From positions 62,001 through 126,000 of the forward strand of contig NZ_JAUYNT010000014.1 of NCBI RefSeq assembly GCF_030698175.1: a DNA stretch of 64,000 nt, in the 5' to 3' direction. The DNA comes from Pseudomonas sp. Its GTDB lineage: Bacteria; Pseudomonadota; Gammaproteobacteria; Pseudomonadales; Pseudomonadaceae. Made by a program: the position numbers and the translations under genes. Shown piece after piece: positions 9,093-16,963 of this stretch (positions are counted from its first letter, which is position 1; every line of letters begins with the position of its first letter). The notes under the pieces were generated by a model. It saw nothing but the letters and a program-made list of their open reading frames with translations. It was not told where the DNA came from and ran no database searches.

Positions 9093-9295
9093 TTAGAATC
9101 GGCTCTAGGCCGTCGCGAGCGCAGGTCAGGCAAGGCGCTACGCAGCGAAGCGGAGTAACAGCCAAAGGCTGGCCCGCAGGGCGAGTGCAGCGAGTAAAAC
9201 AGGCGAGGAAGCGGAGTTTACAAGTAGTAAATGAGCGCCCGAGCCTGCTTTCAACGCTGCATGGCCAAGCCAGCAGGCCTTGAGCAGACTCTTAA
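9093..9295. mobile_element. MITE-like element abutting the flgE stop codon
   Basis: The ends are imperfect inverted repeats: TTAGAATCGGCTCTAGGC at 9093-9110 and, on the other strand, TTAAGAGTCTGCTCAAGGC at 9295-9277. The interior contains no convincing gene but has the look of a structured, non-coding repeat (runs such as GCGAGCGCAGG and GTAAATGAG). The outer TTAA of the right end includes the flgE stop codon. The total length of about 200 bp is right for a non-autonomous element. I cannot see a second copy in the window, so mobility is inferred only from the ends. Confidence 0.45.
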
Positions 9296-10596
9296 CGCAG
9301 ATTGATAATGGTCTGAGTAATAGCGCTCTCAGTCTCGATGGTCTTGGCGTTGGCCTGGTAGTTACGCTGCGCAACGATCAGGTTCACCAGCTGGTCCGAC
9401 AGCTCGACGTTGGAGTCCTCCAGCGCACCCGACTGCAGCGCCCCCAAGGTGCCGCTGCGGGGCGTCCCCACCACCGGCTCGCCGGATTCAAACGACTGAA
9501 TCCAGGCGGTTTTGCCCACCGGAGTCAAACCCTGCTGATTGGCAAAGTTGGCCAATACCACCTGGCCTTGAATTTTCGACTGACCATTGGTGTAGCGGGC
9601 GAACATGATCCCGGTGTCATCCACCTCGAGCCCGGATAACTGGCCGGTGGTATAGCCATCTTGGGTCACACTGCTGACGGCGAAAGTACTGGAAAACTGG
9701 GTCGCGGTGCGTAAATCAATATTCACCCCAGTCGCACTGGCGGATGCGCCATTACTACTCCAAACCGGCGGAATCGCCGTATTCGGGGCGGCCGGCACCC
9801 AGTTAGTCATATCCAGGGTGCCATCCACCGCATTAACAGTGAAATCGGTCGAGGTTTGCGCGGTTAATAACCCCGCAGTACTGAAGGTCAAGCCCGCAGT
9901 AAAGGGCGTGGTCAGAGTCGGATCAAGCGGATTACGCCCATCAATCAAAGTATTCATCTGCCAGACATTGGGCCCGGTTTTCAGAAAATACTGAGTCAAT
10001 ACATGGGAGTTACCCTGTGAGTCATAAATATTGGTCGAGGTCGCCGAGTTGTAACTGGTGGGGTCGTTAGGGTCGAAGGTCAGGTTGGTCGGAATCTGAT
10101 TGGTCGAGTTCAAGTTAAAACTTTGATCCATTTGAGTGGTGGCCTTCGGGGCCTGACTGGCGGTCTGAACCCGCAAATCACTGACCACACCGTTTTGCAA
10201 ATTGCCATTCACGTCCACCGCATAGCCTTGCAAGTTATAACCGAAGTTATTCACCACAAAACCTTCTTTATCGGTGCCGAAATAGCCGGCACGGGTGTAG
10301 CTAACATCACCGTTGTTGCTGGTTTGAAAAAAACCATTGCCGTTAATCGCCAGATCCAAACCGTTCTGGGTGTTGTTGGTGTTGCCTTGTTTGAACAATT
10401 GCGAAACCCCCGCCAGCAGCACCCCGCTGCCGACAGGATTTGCCCCTCCCCCCACGGTTTGCGCCGCATACACGTCCGCAAACTCGGCACGCGATTGCTT
10501 GAAGCCAACGGTACCGGCGTTGGCGATGTTATTGCCGGTGACGTTCAAGTCACTGGTTGCCGCCCGCAGACCACTAAGACCGACGTTAAATGACAT
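9292..10596 (-). CDS. flgE: Flagellar hook protein FlgE
   Basis: Structural subunit of the hook, exported by the flagellar secretion system. It has the N-terminus MSFNVGLSGLRAATSDLNV followed by GNNIANAGTVGFKQSRAEF, and the C-terminus ALEDSNVELSDQLVNLIVAQ...ITQTIINL. The 434 residues match Pseudomonas FlgE. It is the last gene of flgBCDE. Its stop codon lies inside the terminal repeat of the element at 9093-9295, so the last codons border inserted DNA. Confidence 0.97.
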   Translation of the reverse strand: MSFNVGLSGLRAATSDLNVTGNNIANAGTVGFKQSRAEFADVYAAQTVGGGANPVGSGVLLAGVSQLFKQGNTNNTQNGLDLAINGNGFFQTSNNGDVSYTRAGYFGTDKEGFVVNNFGYNLQGYAVDVNGNLQNGVVSDLRVQTASQAPKATTQMDQSFNLNSTNQIPTNLTFDPNDPTSYNSATSTNIYDSQGNSHVLTQYFLKTGPNVWQMNTLIDGRNPLDPTLTTPFTAGLTFSTAGLLTAQTSTDFTVNAVDGTLDMTNWVPAAPNTAIPPVWSSNGASASATGVNIDLRTATQFSSTFAVSSVTQDGYTTGQLSGLEVDDTGIMFARYTNGQSKIQGQVVLANFANQQGLTPVGKTAWIQSFESGEPVVGTPRSGTLGALQSGALEDSNVELSDQLVNLIVAQRNYQANAKTIETESAITQTIINLR

Positions 10597-10641
10597 GAGA
10601 TGACTCCTTGGCCGGTAGCGCCGGCACTGATAACGGCTAGC

Positions 10642-11325
10642 TTACTGACCGATGACCTGAACTTTGGACAATCCAATACTGCCAAGGCCGGCGAGATTGA
10701 GCATCAACTCACCGCCGTTCTGCCCCAGGGTGACGCTATCGACGTTAGCCGGCAACATGGTGCTAAGGCCTTTGGTCTCCGAACCGTAACTGGCTTGCGC
10801 TTGAAACTTGTAAGTGCCGGGCGGCAATAACTTGCCGCTGGCGTCTTTGCCGTCCCACATAAAGCTGACATTACCGGCCGCCTGGGCGCCCAGATTGACC
10901 CGACTCACCGAGGCGCCGGCATTGTCGTAGACGTTGACATAGACATTGCTACTGCTGACCGGCAGCGCCAGGCTCGCCTTGAAGGTTTCCTTGGTATCCA
11001 CCACCGCCTTATCGGTCGGCACTATCACCTTGCGCCCCACCAAAGAGGATGCCTGTAACGCCTGCGAAGACTGATAGCCGGAGACCAGCGACTCCATGCT
11101 GGTGTTCAGCTTGCCAATCCCCTCCACTTGGCTGAACTGCGCCAACTGAGCGATAAAGGCGCCGTTGTCTTGCGGCGACAGCGGGTCCTGATTATTCAAC
11201 TGGGCAACCAGCAGATTAAGAAACTCATTTTTGCCCAGCTCCTTATTCGCCGGAGCCGCGCTCTTGAGTTGATACTGGTCAAGAACCGTGCCTGTGGCAT
11301 TAGTGCTATCGATGCTCATGGTCAT
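10642..11325 (-). CDS. flgD: Flagellar hook-capping protein FlgD
   Basis: Scaffold at the tip of the growing hook, needed for FlgE assembly but absent from the finished flagellum. The conserved N-terminal segment GKNEFLNLLVAQLNNQDPL with FIAQLAQFSQVEGI is clear, and the C-terminal half has the FlgD Ig-like/tudor region with FMWDGKDASGKLLPPGTY. Length 227 residues is usual. It lies 14 bases after flgC and 45 before flgE. Confidence 0.97.
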   Translation of the reverse strand: MTMSIDSTNATGTVLDQYQLKSAAPANKELGKNEFLNLLVAQLNNQDPLSPQDNGAFIAQLAQFSQVEGIGKLNTSMESLVSGYQSSQALQASSLVGRKVIVPTDKAVVDTKETFKASLALPVSSSNVYVNVYDNAGASVSRVNLGAQAAGNVSFMWDGKDASGKLLPPGTYKFQAQASYGSETKGLSTMLPANVDSVTLGQNGGELMLNLAGLGSIGLSKVQVIGQ

Positions 11326-11339
11326 CCCTCATTCGCGGT

Positions 11340-11780
11340 TTACTGGCCCAGGGTCAGTACACGCTGCATCATCTGCTTGGCGGTATTCATCATTTCAACG
11401 TTGGTCTGAAAGGCCCGGCTGGCGGAAATCATGTCGGCCATCTCCTCAACCACGTTGACGTTGGGGTAATAGACATAACCACTGGCATCGGCGGCCGGAT
11501 GATTAGGCTCATAGCGCGGCGTCAGACTGCTTTGATCTTCAATCACACCCAACACCTGCACGCCGGCGCCTGCCTGATCCTGATCGGCAAACAGCGAGTC
11601 ACTGCCCTGCTGCGCGCCTTGAAACATCGTGGCAAATACCGGATGCCGCGCGCGGTAAGTCTTATCCACACTTGAAGACACAGTCTCGGCGTTGGCGATA
11701 TTGCTGGAGATGGTATTAAGCCGAGTGCTCTGGGCACTCATGCCGGTCCCGGCGATATTAAATACACTGGCTAGTGACAT
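11340..11780 (-). CDS. flgC: Flagellar proximal rod protein FlgC
   Basis: Proximal rod component. It has MSLASVFNIAGTGMSAQSTR with ISSNIANAETVSSS at the N-terminus, YPNVNVVEEMADMISASRAF at the C-terminus, and the normal short length (146 residues). It follows flgB by 14 bases and precedes flgD by 14 bases, tight operon spacing. Confidence 0.97.
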   Translation of the reverse strand: MSLASVFNIAGTGMSAQSTRLNTISSNIANAETVSSSVDKTYRARHPVFATMFQGAQQGSDSLFADQDQAGAGVQVLGVIEDQSSLTPRYEPNHPAADASGYVYYPNVNVVEEMADMISASRAFQTNVEMMNTAKQMMQRVLTLGQ

Positions 11781-11794
11781 GACTGGACTCTCCG

Positions 11795-12202
11795 TTATTC
11801 GCCGCGTATCGCGCCGATGAGACCTTTAAACTTGCTATTGAGCAGGGTAAAACTGGCCTGAAACTGCACCGAGTTTTCCGCATAGCTCGCCTGCTCCAGC
11901 TGCAAATCGACGGTGTTCTGGTCCAGCGATGGCGCCGCCGGGGTGCGATACAGCAGGCTTGAATCGCCTACCGGAAAACCATCGACTTCGATGTGCCGGC
12001 TATTATTGCGATTGAGTTGAAACTGTCCGCCCTGGGCTTTGCCACTCTGCTCTGCAAGTACCGAGGCAAAATCCAGATCGCGCGCCTTGAAACCCGGCGT
12101 ATCGGCATTGGCCATATTGTTAGCCAACACCTCAGCCCGCTGAGCGCGAAAGCTAAGGGCCTTATCGTGAATACCGAGTGCGGAAGCGAAGCTAATGTTC
12201 AT
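11795..12202 (-). CDS. flgB: Flagellar proximal rod protein FlgB
   Basis: Proximal rod component and first gene of flgBCDE. The rod motif is VLANNMANADTPGFKARDLDF near residues 26-46; the C-terminal helix lies in QASYAENSVQFQASFTLLNS. 135 residues is the usual length. The start at 12202 has AAGGTC upstream and lies 40 bases after the -12 element of a sigma-54 promoter. Confidence 0.97.
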   Translation of the reverse strand: MNISFASALGIHDKALSFRAQRAEVLANNMANADTPGFKARDLDFASVLAEQSGKAQGGQFQLNRNNSRHIEVDGFPVGDSSLLYRTPAAPSLDQNTVDLQLEQASYAENSVQFQASFTLLNSKFKGLIGAIRGE

Positions 12203-12242
12203 GGTCTGAAGACCTTGCCTGAATGTGCCTGATCAACACAAA

Positions 12243-12257
12243 GCAAAGCTTATGCCA
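12243..12257 (-). promoter_or_regulatory. Sigma-54 promoter for flgBCDE
   Basis: The minus strand reads TGGCATAAGCTTTGC, with GG-N10-GC spacing. It shares TGGCAT-A and TTGCTTTG with the flgF promoter at 8931-8945. A long AT-rich stretch lies upstream (12258-12300), and it contains a TTTCAATAACTTA segment close to the IHF consensus on the plus strand. Confidence 0.85.
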
Positions 12258-12382
12258 TAAAATTTATTCGTTATATTTCAATAACTTAAAAAATTAATGG
12301 CATCTTCAGCCCAGCCAAGCGGCAAAGCCTTTCCGCTTCGTTCAGCCTAAGCGGCAAAGCTTCAGGGCTTTTACTGGGGCAA

Positions 12383-12410
12383 AAAAATGAAGGCCGAAGC
12401 CTTCATTTTT
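12383..12410 (-). terminator. Terminator after cheR (bidirectional form)
   Basis: AAAAATGAAGGC / GCCTTCATTTTT form a perfect 12-base stem with a CGAA loop, flanked by A and T runs on both sides. It lies 17 bases beyond the cheR stop and separates cheVR transcription from the flgB promoter. Confidence 0.85.
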
Positions 12411-12426
12411 GTGCAACGCAATCGCC

Positions 12427-13275
12427 TTACTTGGCTTTATAAATAATCCCAGGGCTGCACTGGACCATTTGATAATGGTCCGGTAAGCCATTGAGCGCCT
12501 CTGAGGCGCCCAGGAACAGATAACCGCCAGGTTTTAACGTGCCATGAATGCGTAACAAGATGTCCTTCTTCACTTCCGCCGAGAAGTAAATCAACACGTT
12601 GCGGCAAAACACCACGTCGAACTTGCCAAGGCTTGCGTAGCTGTCGAGCAAGTTAAGCGCACGAAACTCAACCCTCGCCTTAATCGCCGGCTTAATCGCC
12701 CAACGACCCAGACCTTTGGGATCGAAGTATTTCTGCAAGCGCTCCGGCGACAAGCCGCGGCCCATTGCCAAGCTGTCGTACTCACCCGATTTACAGGCGG
12801 TCAGCATTGAACCGGACAGGTCAGTGGCAACAATTTGCATGCCAGCCTTAAGCTGGCCCAGATTGCTGCGCTCAAATTCTTCGGCCGTCATCGACAGCGA
12901 ATAAGGTTCTTGCCCCGAAGAACACGCCGCCGACCAGATACGCAAGCGCTGCCCGGAGTTGGCTTTAAGCAACTCAGGCATCACACGATTTTTTAGCACT
13001 TCGAAGGGATAGGTATCACGAAACCACAGGGTTTCGTTGGTAGTCATGGCATCGACCACCTGTTCTCGCAAACCGCTGCGCGGCTGTCCCTGCATCTGCT
13101 GCACCAGCTCACCCAAGGTCTTGATGCCTTGCTGCTCCATCAGCTTATTGAGCCGACTAGACACCAGATAAAGCTTGTTGCTGCCCAGCAAAATACCACA
13201 GGCTTTTTCCAGGAAGACACGGAACTGCTCGAAATCCAGATTACCTGAAGTCACTAAGGACGCCTCACCGCTCAT
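12427..13275 (-). CDS. cheR: Chemotaxis protein methyltransferase CheR
   Basis: S-adenosylmethionine-dependent glutamate methyltransferase acting on chemoreceptors. Residues 15-75 form the CheR N-terminal helical domain; the SAM-binding domain shows TTNETLWFRDTYPFEVLKN, then the glycine loop IWSAACSSGQEPYSL, ATDLSGSMLTACKSGEYD, and CRNVLIYFSAEVKKDIL. At 282 residues it is a stand-alone CheR. It follows cheV by 23 bases and its product would work with the CheV adaptor; this gene pair next to flgA is typical of Pseudomonas. Confidence 0.95.
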   Translation of the reverse strand: MSGEASLVTSGNLDFEQFRVFLEKACGILLGSNKLYLVSSRLNKLMEQQGIKTLGELVQQMQGQPRSGLREQVVDAMTTNETLWFRDTYPFEVLKNRVMPELLKANSGQRLRIWSAACSSGQEPYSLSMTAEEFERSNLGQLKAGMQIVATDLSGSMLTACKSGEYDSLAMGRGLSPERLQKYFDPKGLGRWAIKPAIKARVEFRALNLLDSYASLGKFDVVFCRNVLIYFSAEVKKDILLRIHGTLKPGGYLFLGASEALNGLPDHYQMVQCSPGIIYKAK

Positions 13276-13298
13276 ATGTATTACTGAGAGCCAAGCCC

Positions 13299-14231
13299 TC
13301 AGTCCCCATCTGCCGCATTGATCCGCGCAACCACTCGCGCCGCCAATTCGTCAGGGCGAAACTTAGCCAGAAAGTCATCGGCACCCACCTTTTTCACCAT
13401 TGCCTGGTTAAACACCCCAGAAAGCGAAGTATGCAGGATGATATGCAATTTCTGCATGCGCGGGTCAGCACGAATTTCAGCGGTCAGGGTGTAACCGTCC
13501 ATTTCCGGCATCTCAATATCGGAAATCAGCATCAGCAGCTCACGCTCGGGCTGCTTGCCTTCCGCGACCATGCTGCGCAGGTAATCATAAGCCGCCCGTC
13601 CATCATTGAGCGCCACCACCTCAACCCCAATGGTTTCAAGGCAACGAATAACCTGCTTACGCGCCACCGATGAGTCATCGCAAATCAGCACACGCTTGGT
13701 CACCGCCTTAGCCTGGGTCGCGACGTCTACCACGCCCTCAGAGATCACCTCAGAAGTCGGTGCCACCTCCGCGAGGATTTTCTCCACATCGATGATTTCC
13801 ACCAGCTGATTATCAACCCGCGTCACTGCCGTTAAGTAGTGATCGCGCCCAGTGCCCTTGGGTGGCGGATGGATCTCTTCCCAGTTCATGTTGACGATCC
13901 GCTCAACCGAGCGCACCAGAAACCCCTGAACCTTGGTGTTGTATTCAGTAATGATCACGAAGCTGCTTTTAAGATCTTCCAGCCCCGTCCCACCCGTGGC
14001 TATAGCCAAATCAAGGATAGGGATAGTGCCACCGCGCAAACTCGCCACCCCGCGGACCACGCGACTGGATTTAGGCATGATGGTGAGTTTGGGGCACTGC
14101 AGCACCTCCTTCACCTTGAACACATTTATCCCATACAGCTGATTGCCTGCGAGGCGAAACAACAGCAACTCAAGACGGTTTTGCCCCACCAGCTGTGTTC
14201 GCTGGTTAACCGAATCCATTACACCGGCCAT
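13299..14231 (-). CDS. cheV: Chemotaxis adaptor CheV (CheW-REC)
   Basis: Couples receptors to CheA through a CheW domain and can be phosphorylated on a receiver domain. The CheW domain (about residues 15-160) includes LLLFRLAGNQLYGINVFKVK and VRGVASLRGGTIPILDLA. The receiver (about 180-305) has the acidic pair in RVLICDDSS, the phosphoacceptor Asp in SDIEMPEMDG and the conserved Lys in FLAKFRPDE. I chose ATG 14231 because AAGGAG lies seven bases upstream; the longer in-frame start at 14288 lacks this and would approach flgA. The flgA gene diverges from it. Confidence 0.95.
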   Translation of the reverse strand: MAGVMDSVNQRTQLVGQNRLELLLFRLAGNQLYGINVFKVKEVLQCPKLTIMPKSSRVVRGVASLRGGTIPILDLAIATGGTGLEDLKSSFVIITEYNTKVQGFLVRSVERIVNMNWEEIHPPPKGTGRDHYLTAVTRVDNQLVEIIDVEKILAEVAPTSEVISEGVVDVATQAKAVTKRVLICDDSSVARKQVIRCLETIGVEVVALNDGRAAYDYLRSMVAEGKQPERELLMLISDIEMPEMDGYTLTAEIRADPRMQKLHIILHTSLSGVFNQAMVKKVGADDFLAKFRPDELAARVVARINAADGD

Positions 14232-14309
14232 GCCCTGACTCCTTACATTTAAGTCTGCGGACGTACCACCCAGAGTAGCAGGCGGCACGGGCCTTGCTTT
14301 TCAATAGTG

Positions 14310-15068
14310 ATGAAAATCAAACCGACATTTTTCCGACGTTTACTGGCAGCTTGCCAGTTATCCCTTGTTTTGCCTGCGTTACTCGGCGCGGCGTATCAGC
14401 CGGGCAGCACGACGGCAGAGGCAACGCTGCCTGAACAACTTATCGGCAGCGGCCAGCAATTTCTTGAACAAGCCGTTAGCGACTATTTGCAGCGTAGCGA
14501 AATTCAAGCGCGACATGAGATTGAAATTCATCAACTGGACCCGCGCTTGCGCCTACCCGTCTGTGACAAAGCCCTAAGCACAGCGCTGGAAAGTCCAGCG
14601 CAACCGGTAGGGCGAGTCACCATCAAGGTGCGTTGCGAAGGCACGAACCCCTGGACCATTTTTGTCCCAGGACAGGTACATATTTACCGCAGCGTATTAA
14701 TCGCCAGCAGGCCACTCAAGCGCGCAACCGTACTCAGCGAGACCGACTTAAAACTGGTTGAGCGCGACGTAGGCCTACTTAACCAGGGTTACCTGACCAG
14801 CATTGAGCAGGCAGTCGACAAAAAACTGACGCGACAATTGCTGACTGACCAGGTGCTCGCCCCCGCGCACCTGCAGCAAGCCGAAGTAATTCGTAAAGGC
14901 GACCACGTAGTCATAACCGCTCGCAGCGCCGGTATCAGCGTACGCATGACGGGTGAGGCGCTTACCGATGGCGCTCTAGGTGAGCAAATCCGGGTACGTA
15001 ACCAAGGCTCAGGGCGCTCAATTAGAGTCCGAGTAACGGGCCCCGGCCAGGTGGAAGCCCCCATGTAG
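14310..15068 (+). CDS. flgA: FlgA: P-ring assembly chaperone
   Basis: Periplasmic chaperone for FlgI polymerisation. The N-terminus is a Sec signal (basic FFRRLLAACQ then hydrophobic LSLVLPALLGAA); the C-terminal two-thirds is the SAF/FlgA domain, with VLIASRPLKRATVLSETDLK and ITARSAGISVRMTGEALTDG. An in-frame GTG at 14307 directly precedes the ATG used here; neither has a strong ribosome binding site. It diverges from cheV and is followed 133 bases later by flgM. Confidence 0.93.
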   Translation: MKIKPTFFRRLLAACQLSLVLPALLGAAYQPGSTTAEATLPEQLIGSGQQFLEQAVSDYLQRSEIQARHEIEIHQLDPRLRLPVCDKALSTALESPAQPVGRVTIKVRCEGTNPWTIFVPGQVHIYRSVLIASRPLKRATVLSETDLKLVERDVGLLNQGYLTSIEQAVDKKLTRQLLTDQVLAPAHLQQAEVIRKGDHVVITARSAGISVRMTGEALTDGALGEQIRVRNQGSGRSIRVRVTGPGQVEAPM

Positions 15069-15135
15069 GCATGAATCTTGTAGCGCAATCAGCCAGTGAT
15101 TTCCTACACTAGATGAGTGATTGAAAATTTTTCCC

Positions 15136-15162
15136 TAAAGTTTTCTTCACCACCGCCGAAAA
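15136..15162 (+). promoter_or_regulatory. Sigma-28 (FliA) promoter for flgM
   Basis: TAAAGTTT, an 11-base spacer and GCCGAAAA match the flagellar sigma-28 consensus (TAAAGTTT-N11-GCCGATAA) with one mismatch. It lies 39 bases before the flgM start. FliA-driven flgM transcription makes the anti-sigma factor part of its own feedback loop. Confidence 0.85.
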
Positions 15163-15201
15163 GCTAGACAAGCGTCCAAACACTGTTCGAGGTTTTGCAT
15201 C

Positions 15202-15543
15202 ATGGTTATCGACTTCAACCGCCCCAACAACGTCAGCGGCCCTAGCGGCAGCGGTCGCGCTGGCACCGCTCAGTCGAGTACCGTCAGTGATGAGTCGAGC
15301 GCCGGCAAAGCCACCCAGGCGAGCACCGCAGCGGCTCAGCCGAGCGCGGCAAAAAGTGGCGAATCGGTGCAATTGAGCAGCGAAGCGCAACACCTGCAAA
15401 AGGTCACGGACAAACTGCGCGACCTGCCATCAGTCAACAAAGAGCAGGTCGCACGTTTAAAGCAAGCAATTAGTGATGGCAGCTACCAGGTAGATAACCA
15501 GCGCGTTGCCAGCAAATTGCTCGACTTCGAATCCCAGCGCTAG
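15202..15543 (+). CDS. flgM: Anti-sigma-28 factor FlgM
   Basis: Small anti-sigma factor that holds FliA until the hook is complete and FlgM is exported. The first 50 residues are Ser/Gly/Ala-rich and probably disordered; the sigma-binding half has [37 protein letters not shown] and [12 protein letters not shown], all family landmarks. Its 113 residues are usual for Pseudomonas. A sigma-28 promoter lies just upstream and flgN follows after 50 bases. Confidence 0.95.
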   Translation: MVIDFNRPNNVSGPSGSGRAGTAQSSTVSDESSAGKATQASTAAAQPSAAKSGESVQLSSEAQHLQKVTDKLRDLPSVNKEQVARLKQAISDGSYQVDNQRVASKLLDFESQR

Positions 15544-15593
15544 TCTAAGGGCTGCGCTGGGGCCATTGGACGCCCAACTCCCCAGAGCCCAAC

Positions 15594-16061
15594 ATGCACG
15601 ACACCGAATTCCTACAACAGTTGCATGACGACATCGGTATAGCTCAACAACTGCTTGAACTTATTCAGGCTGAGTTTGCCGCTCTTGGTGAGCGTGACTT
15701 AGCCCATCTCGATCAAATTCTCAGCGCCAAACTGCCACTGCTTAGCCAGCTCGATCAGCATGGTCGCCAGCGCAGCCAGCGGCTCCTCAGCTTGCAATTA
15801 ACGGCCGACCTCGCGGGCCTGCAACAGCTGGCAGCACAGTCCGCGCTAGGCGCTGAATTGCTCACCCGTAGCGATGAACTCGGTACATTGCTCGAACAAT
15901 GCCAGTCAGCCAACTTGCGCAATGGCCGACTCATTCGCGCCAACCAGTCAACAGTTGGCAGTGTCCTGGGGATTCTACGCGGCAACGAAACCCCAAGCCT
16001 CTATGACAGCCGCGGCAGTACCGCTAGAATCGCCCACCAGCGCCCGCTCAGTCAGGCCTAA
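15594..16061 (+). CDS. flgN: Flagellar export chaperone FlgN
   Basis: Cytoplasmic chaperone for FlgK and FlgL. The 155-residue protein is almost wholly helical, with the FlgN N-terminal pattern LLQLIQAEFAALGERDLAHLDQIL and a later LLEQCQSANLRNGRLIRANQ. Identification rests on this pattern and on its place between flgM and the PilZ gene, the usual Pseudomonas order. Confidence 0.9.
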   Translation: MHDTEFLQQLHDDIGIAQQLLELIQAEFAALGERDLAHLDQILSAKLPLLSQLDQHGRQRSQRLLSLQLTADLAGLQQLAAQSALGAELLTRSDELGTLLEQCQSANLRNGRLIRANQSTVGSVLGILRGNETPSLYDSRGSTARIAHQRPLSQA

Positions 16062-16141
16062 AAACAACAGGCGCGAGGACATGCCGGCTTAATGCCAGTA
16101 TGCTAGAGCCGATTATTTTTGTGCCTGGAGTGTTCCGGACC

Positions 16142-16876
16142 GTGTCAACCCCCTTCACCGAAAGCACCGGCGAGCAGCCGCCCAAGACGCTAAAGACCGC
16201 AGCAGAGGTTTTCGCCAACCTGCGCCAACTGCAGCAGAGCCATGATCCGTTAGTGATTAGCTTCCCCGAGCGCAGCCAACACTTCCAAAGCTACCTTGTC
16301 GAAGTTAATCGCGAGCGCGGGCTGCTGGCACTCGATGAGCTAGTGCCAAATGATGGCGAGCGCTTTATCCAGAACGGCGAAAGCTTCTATGTTGAAGGCT
16401 TCCATGAAGGCGTGCGTATTGCGTGGAAATGCGAACAAAAAGTTCAAATCGGCGAGCTGGAAGGTTCTCGCTGCTACTGGAGCGCATTGCCCGCCGAAGT
16501 GATTTATCACCAGCGCCGTAATGCCTTTCGGGCCAAGCTTAAGCAAGGCCCATCGATTGGCATCGAACTGGCCGGCAACAAGCTAAGCAAAGGCATTAAA
16601 GGCCAGTTACTGGACATGTCCGCCACGGGCTGCAAACTGCGTTTTCAAGGCGACTTGAATAACCGCCTGCAACCAGGACAGGTCTACGAACAGCTCACCC
16701 TGCAGTTACCCTTCGGTTCGATTACCACTGCGGTAGAGCTGCGCTACACAAGCTACCAAGACAAGCTCGACATCACCTTTGCCGGATTGCGGTTTTTCCG
16801 CGTGGAGGGTTTGGCTCAACGCCAGATCGAACGCTTTGTATTTCAACTCCAGCGCGATGCCCGGCAACAGGATTAA
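16142..16876 (+). CDS. flgZ: PilZ-domain flagellar brake protein (FlgZ/YcgR family)
   Basis: Cyclic-di-GMP receptor that slows the flagellar motor. The N-terminal YcgR domain (about residues 10-115) is followed by a PilZ domain carrying both ligand motifs: the RxxxR loop in QRRNAFR and the D/NxSxxG motif in DMSATG. I prefer GTG 16142, which has GGAG upstream and begins MSTPF; the ATG at 16100 lacks a ribosome binding site. Its position after flgMN is the conserved one in Pseudomonas. Two other cyclic-di-GMP related genes lie much further along at 56-63 kb. Confidence 0.9.
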   Translation: MSTPFTESTGEQPPKTLKTAAEVFANLRQLQQSHDPLVISFPERSQHFQSYLVEVNRERGLLALDELVPNDGERFIQNGESFYVEGFHEGVRIAWKCEQKVQIGELEGSRCYWSALPAEVIYHQRRNAFRAKLKQGPSIGIELAGNKLSKGIKGQLLDMSATGCKLRFQGDLNNRLQPGQVYEQLTLQLPFGSITTAVELRYTSYQDKLDITFAGLRFFRVEGLAQRQIERFVFQLQRDARQQD

Positions 16877-16963
16877 CCCTCCACCGTGCCTCAACCGCTC
16901 GAGGGTCTGAATCGGCAGCCCTCACGAACTGCCGTGGATGAAGCGCACAGCCCTGATTTTGAT

